The notes under the pieces were generated by a model. That model saw nothing but the letters and a program-made list of their open reading frames with translations, had not been told where the DNA came from and searched no databases. A stretch of 64,000 nt of DNA from assembly GCF_030232585.1 (NCBI RefSeq), contig NZ_JASPJX010000007.1:93596-157595 (forward strand), written 5' to 3'. The DNA comes from Corynebacterium sp. MSK008 (lineage in GTDB: Bacteria > Actinomycetota > Actinomycetes > Mycobacteriales > Mycobacteriaceae). This document shows positions 10,143 to 21,826 of this stretch, in pieces; within the stretch, counting starts at the first letter, position 1; the number at the start of each line of letters is the position of its first letter. A program made the position numbers and the translations under genes.

Positions 10143-10710
10143 GGAAATCGGGGTCGTGGAGGAGCTTCAGCAGCTTGACGACGCCGTCCGGATCGCCGTC
10201 CGCGCGCCCAAAGTCACCGAAGATGCCGCCCCCGGCGACTCCCTCGCCGTGGATGGGGTGTGCCTGACGGTGGTGGATAACGGCAACGGCACCTTCACCG
10301 CGGACGTGATGCGCGAAACCTTGGACCGCTCCCGGCTGGGTAGCTACGAGCCCGGCTCCGAGGTGAACCTCGAGCGGGCGCTCGCTGCTGGCCAGCGCAT
10401 GGGCGGCCACATCGTCCAGGGGCACGTCGACGGTGTGGCCGAGGTGGTCTCGCGCACCCCGTCGGAGCACTGGGAGGTCGTGCGCTTCACGCTGCCAAAG
10501 CAGCTGGGCCGCTACGTGGTGGAGAAGGGCTCCATCGCTGTCAACGGGACGTCGCTGACGGTCTCGGCGGTGGGCGAGGGTTACTTCGAGGTCTCGCTCA
10601 TCCCGACCACACTGCGCGAGACCACGGCCGGCGCGCTCACACCCGGCGACCCGGTGAACCTGGAGGTAGACATCGTGGCTAAATACGTTGAGAAGATGGT
10701 GCAGGGATAG
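10123..10710 (+). CDS. ribE: Riboflavin synthase alpha chain
   Basis: Catalyses dismutation of two 6,7-dimethyl-8-ribityllumazine molecules to riboflavin. The 195-residue protein starts with the hallmark [10 protein letters not shown] and shows the internal duplication of the family, two similar lumazine-binding beta-barrel halves: residues about 1-95 with VDGVCLTV and about 98-190 with [19 protein letters not shown] joins the halves. The ATG lies inside the end of ribD, preceded by GGAGAG, so translation is coupled. The symbol ribC is used for the same gene in some species. Confidence 0.96.
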   Translation: MFTGLVEEIGVVEELQQLDDAVRIAVRAPKVTEDAAPGDSLAVDGVCLTVVDNGNGTFTADVMRETLDRSRLGSYEPGSEVNLERALAAGQRMGGHIVQGHVDGVAEVVSRTPSEHWEVVRFTLPKQLGRYVVEKGSIAVNGTSLTVSAVGEGYFEVSLIPTTLRETTAGALTPGDPVNLEVDIVAKYVEKMVQG

Positions 10711-10721
10711 GCTTGGACGGT

Positions 10722-11975
10722 ATGACTTTGAATACGGTCCAGGAGGCTATCGACGCCATCCGCGCTGGCAAGGCCGTTGTTGTCGTGGACAGCGAGGACC
10801 GCGAGAACGAGGGCGATCTCATCTTCGCCGCCGAGGACGCCACCCCGGAGCTCGTCGCGTTCATGGTGCGCCACACCTCCGGCTACATCTGCGTGTCCAT
10901 GTCGGATGAGCGCGCCACCGCGCTCGAGCTGCCGCCGATGGTGGCCAACAACCAGGACCTGCACGGCACCGCCTATGCCGTCACCGTGGACGCGGCCACC
11001 GGCACCACCGGCATCTCCGCCCGCTCGCGCGCGACCACGATCGCCTTGCTTGCCAGCGACTCCGCTACCGCCTCATCGTTTACCCGCCCCGGCCATGTGG
11101 TGCCCCTGCGCGCCAAGGCCGGCGGAGTGCTGGAACGGCCCGGCCACACGGAGGCGGCCGTGGACCTGGCGCGGCTGGCGGGCAAGGCCCCGGTGGGCGC
11201 GCTGTGCGAGATCGTCTCCGAGGATGACCCGACCGACATGGCGCGCTTTGACGAGCTGCGGCGCTTCGCCAACACGCACGGGCTGCCCATGATCTCCATC
11301 GAGCAGCTGGCCGAGTACCGCCGCCACCACGAGCGCACCGTCGAGCGCGTCACGCAAGCGAAGCTTCCCACCGAGTACGGCGAATTCACCGCGGTGGGTT
11401 ACCGCGACACTGTTTCCGGGGTGGAACATGTGGCGTTGGTTGCCGGAGGCGTCGACAAGCTTGAGCACGCCTCCGACGTGCTGGTGCGGGTGCATTCCGA
11501 GTGCCTCACCGGCGACGTGTTCGGCTCCACGCGCTGCGACTGTGGCCCGCAGCTGCGCGAATCCATGCGGCGTATCCAGGCAGCCGGACGTGGCGTGGTG
11601 GTCTACCTGCGCGGGCACGAGGGCCGCGGCATCGGGCTCATGGCCAAACTGCAGGCTTACCGGCTGCAGGACGCAGGCCTGGACACCGTGGACGCGAACC
11701 TGGAGCAGGGCCTGCCCGCGGACGCGCGGGAGTACTCCGCGGCCGGGCAGATCCTGGCGGATCTGGGGGTGGGCACCTTCGAGCTGCTCACCAACAACCC
11801 GGATAAGTCCGACGCGCTGGCGGGCTACGGCCCTGCGGTGGCGCGCCGCAGTAGGATCGAGATCGTTCCCACACACGACAACATCGAGTACCTGCGCACC
11901 AAGCGCGACCGGATGGGCCACGACCTACCCGGCGTGGCCCAGTGGCTTCACGCCCATCCGGGGTACGGAACCTAG
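10722..11975 (+). CDS. ribBA: Bifunctional DHBP synthase / GTP cyclohydrolase II
   Basis: Makes both starting blocks for riboflavin: 3,4-dihydroxy-2-butanone 4-phosphate from ribulose-5-phosphate (N-terminal RibB domain, about residues 1-200) and the pyrimidine precursor from GTP (C-terminal RibA domain). RibB shows [12 protein letters not shown] and the RPGHVVPL and [11 protein letters not shown] stretches; RibA shows [18 protein letters not shown] (zinc cysteines) and [11 protein letters not shown] chose the ATG at 10722; an in-frame TTG at 10713 would add three residues. It lies 11 nt after ribE in the same operon. Confidence 0.95.
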   Translation: MTLNTVQEAIDAIRAGKAVVVVDSEDRENEGDLIFAAEDATPELVAFMVRHTSGYICVSMSDERATALELPPMVANNQDLHGTAYAVTVDAATGTTGISARSRATTIALLASDSATASSFTRPGHVVPLRAKAGGVLERPGHTEAAVDLARLAGKAPVGALCEIVSEDDPTDMARFDELRRFANTHGLPMISIEQLAEYRRHHERTVERVTQAKLPTEYGEFTAVGYRDTVSGVEHVALVAGGVDKLEHASDVLVRVHSECLTGDVFGSTRCDCGPQLRESMRRIQAAGRGVVVYLRGHEGRGIGLMAKLQAYRLQDAGLDTVDANLEQGLPADAREYSAAGQILADLGVGTFELLTNNPDKSDALAGYGPAVARRSRIEIVPTHDNIEYLRTKRDRMGHDLPGVAQWLHAHPGYGT

Positions 11976-11997
11976 ACGGACCCAAAAGGAGCTACAA

Positions 11998-12483
11998 GTG
12001 GCATCGAGCGGAGCACCCGAGGACTATTCCATACAGGCGGAGGGCATGACCATCGCCGTGGTTTACACCCGCTGGAACGACAAGATCGTCGACCTTTTGC
12101 GCGCCGGCGCGCGGGACGAGGCCCGGGAGCTCGGCGTCAAGGTGGAGGAGTACGCCGTCGCCGGCGCCCTTGAGTTGCCGGTGGTGGTCCAGGCGTGCGC
12201 CAAGCGTTACGACGCAGTGGTCGCCCTCGGCTGCGTCATTCGCGGCGAAACCGCCCACTTCCAGTACGTGTGCGACTCCGTCACCGCCGGGCTGACCCGC
12301 GTGGCCCTGGACGAGCAGACCCCGGTGGGCAACGGCGTGCTCACCGTCGACGACGAGGACCAGGCCTACGAGCGCGCCGGCGGCGAGGACGCCAAGGAAG
12401 ACAAAGGCGCCGAAGCCATGCGCGCCGCCGCCGGCACTGCAGCGGAGCTGCGCAAAGTTCGCGCTCTGCCGTTGAAGGGTTAA
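11998..12483 (+). CDS. ribH: Lumazine synthase
   Basis: Condenses the butanone phosphate with the ribityl pyrimidine to give lumazine, the substrate of RibE; family members form icosahedral or pentameric shells. The 161-residue protein has VVYTRWNDKI, AGALELPVVVQ, ALGCVIRGETAHFQYV and TPVGNGVLTVDDEDQA. The GTG at 11998 was chosen because AAAAGGAG sits 6 nt upstream; earlier codons in the frame are inside ribBA. It is the last rib gene. No FMN riboswitch is present before or within the cluster. Confidence 0.95.
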   Translation: MASSGAPEDYSIQAEGMTIAVVYTRWNDKIVDLLRAGARDEARELGVKVEEYAVAGALELPVVVQACAKRYDAVVALGCVIRGETAHFQYVCDSVTAGLTRVALDEQTPVGNGVLTVDDEDQAYERAGGEDAKEDKGAEAMRAAAGTAAELRKVRALPLKG

Positions 12484-12561
12484 GGTAGCCCGAGAGGGCG
12501 TGGGGCGGCCTTTGGGACGTCGACACGCAACGATGCTTAAGCGCTTGTAAGGAGTAAGGCA

Positions 12562-13104
12562 GTGGCTGAACAGGCTGAACAGCACAACCCCACGGGACTT
12601 TCGGACCGGGACGAGGTTGCCTACCTCAACGCGCTCGACCCGCACGCCACCACCACCACGAAGCCGTGGGAGCTCGAGCTGACCTCGAAGTTCCTGCGCA
12701 AGGTGGCCGTGGGCTGGATCGTCGTGGTCATGGCTGTGCACGTGTTCATGTCCTGGGTCGTGGACGCCGAGTTCACCGGCGTGGCAATTACCAGCCTGGA
12801 CAAATTCGCCTTCATCGGCGTCGGCCTGATCATCTCCGTGCTGTCATGGATCGCGCTGACGCGCCCGCGGGTGCGCGCGAACGAGGACGGTGTCCAGGTG
12901 CGCAACATCATCGGCACCCGTTTCTACCCGTGGGCCGTGATTTACGGACTCAGCTTTCCCAAGGGCTCGCGCATGGCGCGCCTTGAGTTGCCGGAGTTCG
13001 AATACGTGCCCCTGTGGGCCATTCAAGCTGGCGACAAGGAACACGCACTGAAGGCCGTGGAAGAGTTCCGCGCACTCGAAGCCAAGTACATGCCGCAGGA
13101 CTAA
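12562..13104 (+). CDS. PH-domain membrane protein
   Basis: A 180-residue protein with an acidic, soluble N-terminus (about 1-45), two transmembrane segments (about 48-68 and 76-96, separated by a short loop), then a small bacterial PH-like domain (about 97-170: RPRVRANEDGVQVRNI, YPWAVIYGLSFP, ARLELPEFEYVPLW). Such proteins lie between ribH and uvrC in both corynebacteria and mycobacteria, but their role is not established. AAGGAG lies about 8 nt before the GTG. Its stop is 3 nt before the TTG start of uvrC, so the genes are likely co-transcribed. Confidence 0.85.
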   Translation: MAEQAEQHNPTGLSDRDEVAYLNALDPHATTTTKPWELELTSKFLRKVAVGWIVVVMAVHVFMSWVVDAEFTGVAITSLDKFAFIGVGLIISVLSWIALTRPRVRANEDGVQVRNIIGTRFYPWAVIYGLSFPKGSRMARLELPEFEYVPLWAIQAGDKEHALKAVEEFRALEAKYMPQD

Positions 13105-13107
13105 GCG

Positions 13108-15168
13108 TTGGCGGACCCGCATAGCTACCGCCCGGCGCCGGGCACCATCCCGACCGACCCCGGGGTATACAAATTCCGCGACCGCGACGGCCGCGTCATT
13201 TACGTGGGCAAGGCGAAAAACCTGCGCGCGCGCCTGAACAACTACTTCCAGCCGCCGAACACGCTGCACCCGCGCACACGCCAGATGGTCTACACAGGTG
13301 CGTCCGTGGAGTGGACCGTGGTTGCCTCCGAGGTGGAGGCGCTGCAGCTGGAGTACACGTGGATCAAGCGCTTCGACCCGTGGTTCAACGTCATGTACCG
13401 CGACGACAAGACGTACCCCATGCTCGCGGTGAGCGTGAAGGAGCGCTACCCGCGCGCGTTCTTCTACCGCGGGCCGAAGCGCAAGGGTGTGCGCTACTTC
13501 GGGCCCTACTCGCACGCGTGGGCGGTGCGCGAAACCCTGGACCTGCTCACGCGCGTGTTTCCGATCCGCACGTGCTCCAACGGCGTGTTTAACCGGCACG
13601 AATCGTTGGGGCGGCCGTGTCTGCTTGGCTACATCGACAAGTGCGCTGCCCCGTGCGTGGGGCGCGTGGACGAGGCCGGCTACGACGAGATCGTGCAGGG
13701 CTTTTTGGGCTTCATGTCGGGCCGCACCGACCAGCTCGTGCGCGGGATCACCGCGCAGATGCAGGCGGCCTCCGAGAACTTAGAGTTTGAGAAGGCCGCC
13801 AGGCTTCGCGACGACCTCGGCGCCGTGAACAAGGTCATGGAGCGCCAGACGGTGGTCTTGGGGCAAGACACCGACGCCGACGTCATCGCCTTCGACACCG
13901 ACGAGTTGGAAGCGGCGGTGCAGATTTTCAACGTCCGAGATGGGCGCATCCGTGCCCAGCGCGGCTGGGTGGTGGAAAAGACCGGCGACGAGCCCGGCGC
14001 CGCCGAGCGCCTGGAGGAGGGCCAAGTCGACCCGACCCTGCCCACACTTATGCAGAACTTTTTGGTGCAGTACTACTCCGACGCGGTGGAGCGCGTGCGC
14101 CAGGAACAGGAGGAAGACCGCACGATCGAGGCGCAGAAGGTGCGGCGCCGCGGTGTGGACCAGGAGTCCCGCGCCAAGGCGGAGACGCCGATGCCCGTGC
14201 CGCGCGAGATCCTCGTGGAGACGTTGCCGGCGGAGCTGCCGGAGGTCACCGAGCTGCTCGCGGAGATGCGCGGCGGCCCGGTGGAGATCCGCGTGCCGCA
14301 GCGCGGCGACAAGCGCGCGTTGATGGAGACGGTGCACAAGAACGCCTCCGAGGCGCTGCACCAGCACAAGCTCAAGCGCGTCGGCGACCTCACCGCACGT
14401 TCCCAGGCGCTGCAGGACATCCAGGACGCCCTCGGCATGGACGAGGCGCCGCTGCGCATCGAGTGCACCGACATTTCGCACATTCAGGGCACGGACGTGG
14501 TGGCGTCGCTGGTCGTGTTCGAGGACGGCCTGCCCAAGAAGAACGACTACCGCCGCTACCGCATCAAGGAGGCCGCCGGCGACGGCCGCTCCGACGACGT
14601 CGGCTCCATCGCCGAGGTGACGCGGCGCCGCTTCAAGCGCTACAACGAGGACAAGCTGGCCAACCCCGACGAGGCCGCGGAAGAGCAGACTTTCGCGGAC
14701 GAGGCGGACGAATCCACCGGGGCGAAGCGGTTCGCCTACCCGCCGCAGCTGTTCATCGTCGACGGCGGCAAGCCCCAGGTCAACGCCGCGCAGGCGGTGT
14801 TCGATGAGCTGGGCATCGTGGACGTGCAGCTCATCGGCCTGGCCAAGCGCCTCGAGGAGGTGTGGGTGCCGGATGACGACGAGCCGATCATCCTGCCCCG
14901 CAACTCCGAGGGCATGTACCTGTTGCAGCAGATCCGCGACGAGGCGCACCGCTTCGCCATCACCTACCACCGCCAGCAGCGCTCCAAGCGGATGCGCGCC
15001 TCCGCGCTGGACGCGGTGCCGGGGCTCGGGCCTGCCCGCCGCACGGATCTGGTCAAGCACTTCGGCTCCGTGAAGAAGATCAAGGAGGCCTCGGTGGAGG
15101 AGATCCAACAGGTCAAGGGCGTCGGGCCGAAGCTTGCGGAGACCATTTACCAGCACCTCCACCAGTAA
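13108..15168 (+). CDS. uvrC: Excinuclease ABC subunit C
   Basis: Makes the dual incision in nucleotide excision repair with UvrA and UvrB. The 686-residue protein shows the N-terminal GIY-YIG nuclease ([20 protein letters not shown], about 15-34), the CxxxxCxxxxxxC segment ([15 protein letters not shown]), the UVR helix pair that binds UvrB ([13 protein letters not shown], about 219-231), the RNase H-like second nuclease ([21 protein letters not shown]) and C-terminal helix-hairpin-helix repeats ([31 protein letters not shown]). The start is TTG at 13108, 3 nt after the preceding gene; no closer ATG exists before the conserved sequence. Confidence 0.96.
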   Translation: MADPHSYRPAPGTIPTDPGVYKFRDRDGRVIYVGKAKNLRARLNNYFQPPNTLHPRTRQMVYTGASVEWTVVASEVEALQLEYTWIKRFDPWFNVMYRDDKTYPMLAVSVKERYPRAFFYRGPKRKGVRYFGPYSHAWAVRETLDLLTRVFPIRTCSNGVFNRHESLGRPCLLGYIDKCAAPCVGRVDEAGYDEIVQGFLGFMSGRTDQLVRGITAQMQAASENLEFEKAARLRDDLGAVNKVMERQTVVLGQDTDADVIAFDTDELEAAVQIFNVRDGRIRAQRGWVVEKTGDEPGAAERLEEGQVDPTLPTLMQNFLVQYYSDAVERVRQEQEEDRTIEAQKVRRRGVDQESRAKAETPMPVPREILVETLPAELPEVTELLAEMRGGPVEIRVPQRGDKRALMETVHKNASEALHQHKLKRVGDLTARSQALQDIQDALGMDEAPLRIECTDISHIQGTDVVASLVVFEDGLPKKNDYRRYRIKEAAGDGRSDDVGSIAEVTRRRFKRYNEDKLANPDEAAEEQTFADEADESTGAKRFAYPPQLFIVDGGKPQVNAAQAVFDELGIVDVQLIGLAKRLEEVWVPDDDEPIILPRNSEGMYLLQQIRDEAHRFAITYHRQQRSKRMRASALDAVPGLGPARRTDLVKHFGSVKKIKEASVEEIQQVKGVGPKLAETIYQHLHQ

Positions 15169-15222
15169 AAGCACACTGCTAATCGACGACGCTTCGCCCC
15201 ATCCTTGTCTAGGATGATCCCC

Positions 15223-16134
15223 ATGCCCACAACATCCTCAGCACACGCATTGCCCCAGGAAGAGTCCGCGACCCCGATGCGGCCCGTGATCATCACGGGC
15301 CTGTCCGGCGGCGGCCTGTCCACGGCAGCGAAGGTCTTCGAGGACAAGGGCTTTTTCGTCTCCCAGAACTTGCCTCCGCAGCTGATTCTGGAGCTGGTGG
15401 ACCTAGCCGCCGCTGACGACTCGCCGGTGGAGCGCCTCGCAGTAGTCACAGACATCCGCGCGGCGAGGTTCAACGGCTCGCTCATGGACACCATCGCGGC
15501 AATTAAGGACCGCGGCCACCAGCCGTTCGTGCTGTTCTTGGAGGCTCGCGATGACGTGCTGATCCGCCGCTTCGACTCGGTGCGCCGCACCCACCCGCTG
15601 CAGGGCGACGGCACCCTGCAGTCCGGCATCGAGCACGAGCGCGAGGAGATGGAGGGCCTGCGTGCCTCCGCGGACATCATTATCGACACGTCCAACCTGT
15701 CGGTGCACGACCTGCGCCGCGCGGTGGAGGCCTCCGTCGGAGAGCTGCCGGTGGGCCGACAGCACGTCACCATCGAATCCTTCGGGTTCAAGCACGGCTC
15801 GCCGCGCGACGCTGATATTGTCCTTGACGTTCGTTTCCTGCCAAACCCGTACTGGGTGGAGGAGCTGCGGGAGTTCCGTGGCGTGGACAAGGCGGTCTCC
15901 GACTACGTGCTGAACCAAGACGGCGCCCGCGAATACGTGGACAATTTCGTCGACCTGCTGTCTAGCACCCTGGCCGGATACCGCCACGAGGGCAAGGATT
16001 TCATCACCGTCGGCATCGGCTGCACGGGCGGGCACCACCGCTCGGTGGCGGTGGCGGAGGCCGTCGGTAAGCGTCTGCGGCAGCAGGGGCAGGTGGATGT
16101 CAACGTGATCCACCGCGACCTTGAGCGCCACTAG
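15223..16134 (+). CDS. rapZ: RapZ/YvcJ family nucleotide-binding protein with altered Walker A
   Basis: A member of the RapZ (YvcJ) P-loop family, which in other bacteria binds GTP/ATP and, in enterobacteria, controls a small RNA; the role in actinobacteria is not known. The 303-residue product has the P-loop at about residues 29-37, but it reads GLSGGGLST, so the usual Lys/Arg is Leu. The C-terminal RapZ domain is intact ([27 protein letters not shown]). Start chosen at ATG 15223, 7 nt after a TAGGAT box (15210-15215), implying a leaderless transcript; TTG 15205 and ATG 15214 are in frame but lie before or inside that box. It leads the rapZ-yvcK-whiA trio conserved across Gram-positive bacteria. 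Confidence 0.92.
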   Translation: MPTTSSAHALPQEESATPMRPVIITGLSGGGLSTAAKVFEDKGFFVSQNLPPQLILELVDLAAADDSPVERLAVVTDIRAARFNGSLMDTIAAIKDRGHQPFVLFLEARDDVLIRRFDSVRRTHPLQGDGTLQSGIEHEREEMEGLRASADIIIDTSNLSVHDLRRAVEASVGELPVGRQHVTIESFGFKHGSPRDADIVLDVRFLPNPYWVEELREFRGVDKAVSDYVLNQDGAREYVDNFVDLLSSTLAGYRHEGKDFITVGIGCTGGHHRSVAVAEAVGKRLRQQGQVDVNVIHRDLERH

Positions 16135-16168
16135 GCGAGCCGGTTAGGCCATCAGAAAGAAGGGACAA

Positions 16169-17134
16169 TTGAGCCATACGTCGTTCACCTGCCTTGGGGG
16201 AGGGCACGGCCTGTACCAGACGCTCACCGCTGCGCGTCAAGCCGGTGCGTCCACGATCAATGCCGTGGTCACAGTGGCGGACGACGGCGGCTCCTCCGGC
16301 CGCCTGCGCCGCGAGATGGAGATCGTTCCGCCGGGCGACCTGCGCATGGCGCTCGCGGCGCTGACCGCCGACGGCGAAGACGGCGCCCAGTGGCGCGACA
16401 CCCTGCAGCACCGCTTCGGCGGCCACGGTGCGATGGCGGGCCACGCGCTGGGCAACCTACTCATCACCGGTCTGGCGGAGCGCCTGGGCGACACCCAGGC
16501 CGCCCTGGACCAGGTGGCCGCGTGGACCGGATCCGCCGGCCGCGTGATCCCGGTGTGCCCGCAGCCGCTGGACATCGAGGCGGACGTCGCAGGCCTTGAC
16601 GACGACCCGCGCGTGCTGCGCTCCGTGCGCGGCCAAGTAGCCGTAGCCACCACCCCCGGAGCAGTGCGGCGGGTGCGCCTGACCCCGGCGCAGCCGGCCG
16701 CCAGCGAGGCAGCGGTGCAGGCGATCATGGACGCGGACGTGGTGACCATCGGCCCCGGCTCCTGGTTCTCCTCGGTGATCCCGCACATCCTCGTGCCCGA
16801 CATTGCGCAGGCGCTCAACGAGACCTCGGCAACCGTGGTGGTGATCCTCAACCTCTCGCCGGAGGCAGGGGAGACCCACGGGTTCACCACCGAGCGCCAC
16901 ATCCATGTGTTCTCTCAACACGCCCCGCAGCTGCACGTGGACTACTTCCTGGCCGACGAGCGGACCGCAACCTCCGAGGGGGAACGCGACAACATCGCAC
17001 GGGCTGCCTCCCGGTTGGATGCCGAGGTTGTCTTTGCTCCATTGCGGGAAATGGACGCCGATGGCACCCCGTTGAACCGCCATGACCCGAAGCAATTGGC
17101 AGCTGCCCTCAAGGCCCTGCGCCCGGCACGCTAG
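16169..17134 (+). CDS. YvcK/GlmR-like UDP-sugar-binding morphogenesis protein
   Basis: A 321-residue protein of the YvcK/CofD-like family, which in Bacillus, Listeria and mycobacteria binds UDP-GlcNAc and helps route carbon to cell-wall precursors. Typical features are the N-terminal CLGGGHGLYQTLTAA loop, TVADDGGSSGRLR (about residues 37-49), PPGDLRMALAAL and HALGNLLITGL. TTG at 16169 is supported by AAGGGA about 5 nt upstream. It lies between rapZ and whiA, the standard order. Its stop codon is part of the TAGAAT box (17132-17137) that probably drives whiA. Confidence 0.92.
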   Translation: MSHTSFTCLGGGHGLYQTLTAARQAGASTINAVVTVADDGGSSGRLRREMEIVPPGDLRMALAALTADGEDGAQWRDTLQHRFGGHGAMAGHALGNLLITGLAERLGDTQAALDQVAAWTGSAGRVIPVCPQPLDIEADVAGLDDDPRVLRSVRGQVAVATTPGAVRRVRLTPAQPAASEAAVQAIMDADVVTIGPGSWFSSVIPHILVPDIAQALNETSATVVVILNLSPEAGETHGFTTERHIHVFSQHAPQLHVDYFLADERTATSEGERDNIARAASRLDAEVVFAPLREMDADGTPLNRHDPKQLAAALKALRPAR

Positions 17135-17185
17135 AATGCTGGGCGGTTCAACGCTCCAACACACGTCAAACGAGGGGAGGCGCCG

Positions 17186-18154
17186 GTGGCGCTCACGGCC
17201 AAGGTCAAGGACGAACTCCTGCGCGCCACCGGCGGCGGGCTGGAGGTGCGCGCCGCGGAGGCGACCGCGCTGATCCGGTTCGGTGGAGAGTTCCAGCCGT
17301 CCGAGCACGGGGTAGCCATCGTCGCCGACTTCGAGGAGGAAGCTGTTGCCCGCCGGTTGGCTGGCACGCTGACCGACCTGTGCGCGGTGGAGGCGAGTGT
17401 GGAGCTGATCCCACCATCGTCGGGCAGCCGCGAATCGCGCTACGAGGTGCGTGTTGACCACGGCGCCGCCGACGTGATCCGCCGCCTGAAGCTGGTCACC
17501 GCGTCCGGGCACCCGGTTGTGGGGATGCCGCGCCAGATCATCTCCGGCGACATGTCCGGGGTGGAAGCCGCGTGGCGCGGCGCGTTCCTCGCCCGCGGGC
17601 GGCTGGCGGAGCCGGGGCGGACCGCCACCCTCGAGGTGGCTTGTCCGGGACAGGAAGCTGCGCTTGCGCTCGTGGGGCTGGCCCGCCGCATGGGGTTGAC
17701 GGCCAAAACCCGTGAGACCCGCGGCATCGAACGGGTGACCCTGCGTGACGGTGAAGCCATCGGCATCCTGCTCAGCCGCATGGGGGCGCCGGCAACCCGC
17801 ATCGAGTGGGACACCAAGCGTGAATCCCGTGCCGTCAAAGCAAAGGCCAACAGCAGGCTCGCCACGTTTGACGACGCTAATACCCGCCGCTCGGCCCAGG
17901 CTGCAGCCGCGGCGGCCGCACGCGTGGAGCGCGCCATGGAAATCCTCGGAGACGACGTGCCGGAGCACCTCGCCGAAGCTGGCTTCCTGCGCGTGGAGCA
18001 CCGCCACGCTTCTTTGGAGGAGCTGGGGCGCCTCGCGGACCCGCAGATGACCAAGGATGCTGTGGCTGGCCGTATCCGGCGTCTGCTCTCGCTCGCGGAC
18101 AAGCGCGCCGCCGAGCTGGGCGTGGAGGACACCCACGGAAGCCCGACCACCTAG
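17186..18154 (+). CDS. whiA: WhiA transcription regulator
   Basis: WhiA combines a LAGLIDADG-like N-terminal domain with a C-terminal helix-turn-helix. In Streptomyces it starts sporulation septation; in non-sporulating bacteria it affects cell division and envelope functions. The 322-residue protein shows KVKDELLR at the N-terminus, the LAGLIDADG-like core with AWRGAFLARG (about 131-140), NSRLATFDDANTRRSAQAA (about 215-233), and the HTH region at about 255-310. The GTG at 17186 follows a strong GAGGGGAGG ribosome binding site. A TAGAAT box at 17132-17137 suggests its own promoter with a leader of about 42 nt. Confidence 0.94.
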   Translation: MALTAKVKDELLRATGGGLEVRAAEATALIRFGGEFQPSEHGVAIVADFEEEAVARRLAGTLTDLCAVEASVELIPPSSGSRESRYEVRVDHGAADVIRRLKLVTASGHPVVGMPRQIISGDMSGVEAAWRGAFLARGRLAEPGRTATLEVACPGQEAALALVGLARRMGLTAKTRETRGIERVTLRDGEAIGILLSRMGAPATRIEWDTKRESRAVKAKANSRLATFDDANTRRSAQAAAAAAARVERAMEILGDDVPEHLAEAGFLRVEHRHASLEELGRLADPQMTKDAVAGRIRRLLSLADKRAAELGVEDTHGSPTT

Positions 18155-18164
18155 AACCGGTGAG

Positions 18165-19405
<1,241 letters not shown>

Positions 19406-19419
19406 GCTTGGCGGTTTTG

Positions 19420-19457
19420 CGGGTCTGCGGTGCTTCCGGCGCGGCGGGCCCGTTTTT
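19420..19457 (+). terminator. Hairpin plus T-run between gap and pgk
   Basis: CGGGTCTGC (19420-19428) can pair with GCGGGCCCG (19444-19452), 9 bp with two G-U pairs, followed directly by TTTTT (19453-19457). This is a plausible intrinsic terminator or attenuator after gap, which could let gap be expressed above pgk-tpiA-secG. A TACGAT box at 19460-19465 may restart transcription for pgk. Confidence 0.6.
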
Positions 19458-19496
19458 CATACGATGGTGAGTGTCTACAGAGCAAAGGAGATACCT

Positions 19497-20708
19497 ATGA
19501 CCAAGAACTTGCAGCAGCTTCTCGACGAAGGTGTGGACGGCCGCCATGTCCTGGTGCGGTCCGACTTCAACGTGCCCCTGGATGACGACGGCAACATCAC
19601 CGACGCCGGCCGCATCGACGCCTCTCTGCCCACCCTGAAGGCGCTGCTTGACGGCGGCGCGAAGGTGATCGTCATGGCGCACCTGGGCCGCCCGAAAGGG
19701 GAGGTCAACCCGAAGTTCTCCCTCGCCCCGGTGGCGGAGGCGCTGTCCGAGCGACTCGGCCAGTTCGTCCCGCTCGCCGGTGACGTCTCTGGCGAGGACG
19801 CCCACGAGCGCGCCAACGGCCTGACCGAGGGTGAGATTCTCCTGCTCGAAAACGTCCGCTTCGACGCGCGCGAGACCTCCAAGGACGAGGCGGAGCGCGC
19901 CGCGTTCGCCGAGGAACTCGCCGCCTTGGCCGCCGACGACGGCGCGTTCGTATCCGACGGCTTCGGCGTGGTGCACCGCGCGCAGGCCTCCGTATACGAC
20001 GTGGCCAAGAAGCTCCCGGCCTACGCCGGCTACCTCGTGGACAAGGAGGTAGAGACCCTTTCTTCCGTGAAGGACAACCCGGAAAATCCGTACGTGGTGG
20101 TGCTGGGCGGCTCCAAGGTCTCCGATAAGCTCGGCGTGATTGAGGCGCTGGCGGAAAAGGCCGACAAGATCATCATCGGCGGCGGCATGTGCTACACCTT
20201 CCTCGCCGCCCAGGGCCACAACGTGCAGAAGTCGCTGCTGCAAGAGGACATGGTGGATACCTGCAAGGAGCTCATCGAGCGCTTCGGCGACAAGCTGCTG
20301 CTGCCGGTGGACGTCGCCGCCGGTGCGGAGTTTGACAAGGACACCGAGAAGAAGATCGTCGGCCTGGACGAGATCCCGGAGGGCTGGATGGGCCTGGACA
20401 TCGGACCGGAGACCGCCGAGAACTACGCCGAGGCTATCAAGGACTCCAAGACGGTGTTCTGGAACGGACCGATGGGCGTGTTCGAGTTCCCGAACTTCGC
20501 CGACGGCACCAAGGCCGTCGCCGAGGCAATGATCGCGGCGACGAAGGAGAACGGCTCCTTCACCGTGGTCGGCGGCGGCGACTCCGCGGCGTCGGTGCGC
20601 ACCCTCGGTCTTGACGAGGACGGCTTTTCCCACATCTCCACCGGCGGCGGCGCCTCCCTCGAGCTCATCGAGGGCAAGGAACTGCCGGGCGTTTCCGTAC
20701 TGAACTAG
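19497..20708 (+). CDS. pgk: Phosphoglycerate kinase
   Basis: Transfers phosphate from 1,3-bisphosphoglycerate to ADP in glycolysis. The 403-residue protein has the substrate-binding [10 protein letters not shown] (about residues 21-30), [49 protein letters not shown] and the nucleotide-binding GGGDSAA near the C-terminus. AAAGGAG lies 6 nt before the ATG. It is separated from gap by a hairpin terminator and from tpiA by 14 nt. Confidence 0.97.
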   Translation: MTKNLQQLLDEGVDGRHVLVRSDFNVPLDDDGNITDAGRIDASLPTLKALLDGGAKVIVMAHLGRPKGEVNPKFSLAPVAEALSERLGQFVPLAGDVSGEDAHERANGLTEGEILLLENVRFDARETSKDEAERAAFAEELAALAADDGAFVSDGFGVVHRAQASVYDVAKKLPAYAGYLVDKEVETLSSVKDNPENPYVVVLGGSKVSDKLGVIEALAEKADKIIIGGGMCYTFLAAQGHNVQKSLLQEDMVDTCKELIERFGDKLLLPVDVAAGAEFDKDTEKKIVGLDEIPEGWMGLDIGPETAENYAEAIKDSKTVFWNGPMGVFEFPNFADGTKAVAEAMIAATKENGSFTVVGGGDSAASVRTLGLDEDGFSHISTGGGASLELIEGKELPGVSVLN

Positions 20709-20722
20709 GAGGTTTGCTACCC

Positions 20723-21496
20723 ATGGCACGCACGCCACTTATCGCGGGCAACTGGAAGATGAACCACGACCACCTCGAGGCCATCCAGAGCGCCCAGAAG
20801 CTCGCCTTCGCGTTTCCGAAGGACGGCTACGAGTACGTCGACATCGCGCTAACGGTCCCGTTCACGGACCTGCGCTCCATCCAGACCCTGGTGGAGGGCG
20901 ACAAGCTCAAGATCACCTACGGCGCCCAGGACGTCTCCGAGCACGACAACGGCGCCTACACCGGCGACATCTCCGCGTCCATGCTGGAGAAGCTGGGGTG
21001 CTCCTGGGTGGTCGTCGGCCACTCGGAGCGCCGCGAGTACCACGGCGAGACCAACGAGCAGGTCGCGGCGAAGGCCGCCAAGGCCATCGAGCACGGCATC
21101 GCACCGATCGTCTGCGTGGGCGAGCCGCTCGAGGTGCGCGAGGCGGGCGAGCACGTCTCTTATGTGGTCCAGCAGGCGCGCGAGTCGCTCGCCGGCGTCG
21201 ACCTGTCCAAGGCGGTCATCGCCTACGAGCCGGTCTGGGCGATCGGCACCGGCAAGGTCGCCTCGGCAGAGGATGCCCAGGAGGTCTGCCACGGCATCCG
21301 CGAGCTGGTGCGCGAGCTTAGCGACGACTCCGTCGCCGACGCGATCCGCATCCTCTACGGCGGCTCCGTCAAGGCCGACACGGTGGCCGAGATCATCTCG
21401 CAGCCGGACGTGGACGGCGGCCTGGTCGGCGGCGCCTCCCTGGACGGGCAGGACTTTGCCAAGCTCGCCGCGGCGGCCGCCAACGCGGTGATGTAA
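20723..21496 (+). CDS. tpiA: Triosephosphate isomerase
   Basis: Interconverts dihydroxyacetone phosphate and glyceraldehyde-3-phosphate. The 257-residue TIM barrel has GNWKMN at the N-terminus (catalytic Lys), VVVGHSERR (catalytic His), [11 protein letters not shown] (catalytic Glu, about residues 172-182) and YGGSVKADT with the phosphate loop. A strong AGGAGG (20707-20712) precedes the ATG by 10 nt. It is the third gene of the glycolytic set. Confidence 0.97.
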   Translation: MARTPLIAGNWKMNHDHLEAIQSAQKLAFAFPKDGYEYVDIALTVPFTDLRSIQTLVEGDKLKITYGAQDVSEHDNGAYTGDISASMLEKLGCSWVVVGHSERREYHGETNEQVAAKAAKAIEHGIAPIVCVGEPLEVREAGEHVSYVVQQARESLAGVDLSKAVIAYEPVWAIGTGKVASAEDAQEVCHGIRELVRELSDDSVADAIRILYGGSVKADTVAEIISQPDVDGGLVGGASLDGQDFAKLAAAAANAVM

Positions 21497-21577
21497 GTCG
21501 CTGCTGGGTTCGTCTTAGCGGTGGTGTAAGCTCATCGGGAGTTTGCACCATCGCCCATTTTGAAAGGTGTCGCACAC

Positions 21578-21814
21578 ATGGCTTTAGCCCTTGAGATTGT
21601 GCTGGTGATCGCCGCGATCCTCATGACCGTCTTCGTCCTGCTCCACAAGGGCAAGGGCGGCGGCCTGTCCAGCCTCTTTGGCGGCGGCGTCCAGGCCAAC
21701 CTGTCCGGTTCGACGACGGTGGAGAAGAACCTCGACCGCGTCACCGTGCTGCTGGCCCTGATCTGGATCCTCTGCATCATCGGCCTGAACCTAATTCAGA
21801 CCTACGCGGTCTAA
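21578..21814 (+). CDS. secG: Preprotein translocase subunit SecG
   Basis: A 78-residue membrane protein, the small partner of SecY/SecE in the protein export channel. It has two transmembrane helices (about residues 3-22 and 56-75) joined by the conserved loop LLHKGKGGGLSSLFGGG (about 24-40). AAAGGTG lies about 9 nt before the ATG, and a TAAGCT box about 50 nt upstream may add promoter activity. In C. glutamicum the next gene is ppc; here the next gene is pgl in the opposite direction, so ppc is missing from this place. Confidence 0.94.
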   Translation: MALALEIVLVIAAILMTVFVLLHKGKGGGLSSLFGGGVQANLSGSTTVEKNLDRVTVLLALIWILCIIGLNLIQTYAV

Positions 21815-21826
21815 GCGCCCGCTGAA

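Noticed and set aside
13780..15174. Long antisense frame across uvrC, and similar ones across tkt (26069-27853), sufD (37277-38833), gap-pgk and others
   Set aside because: All mirror conserved genes codon by codon and lack ribosome binding sites and recognisable domains.
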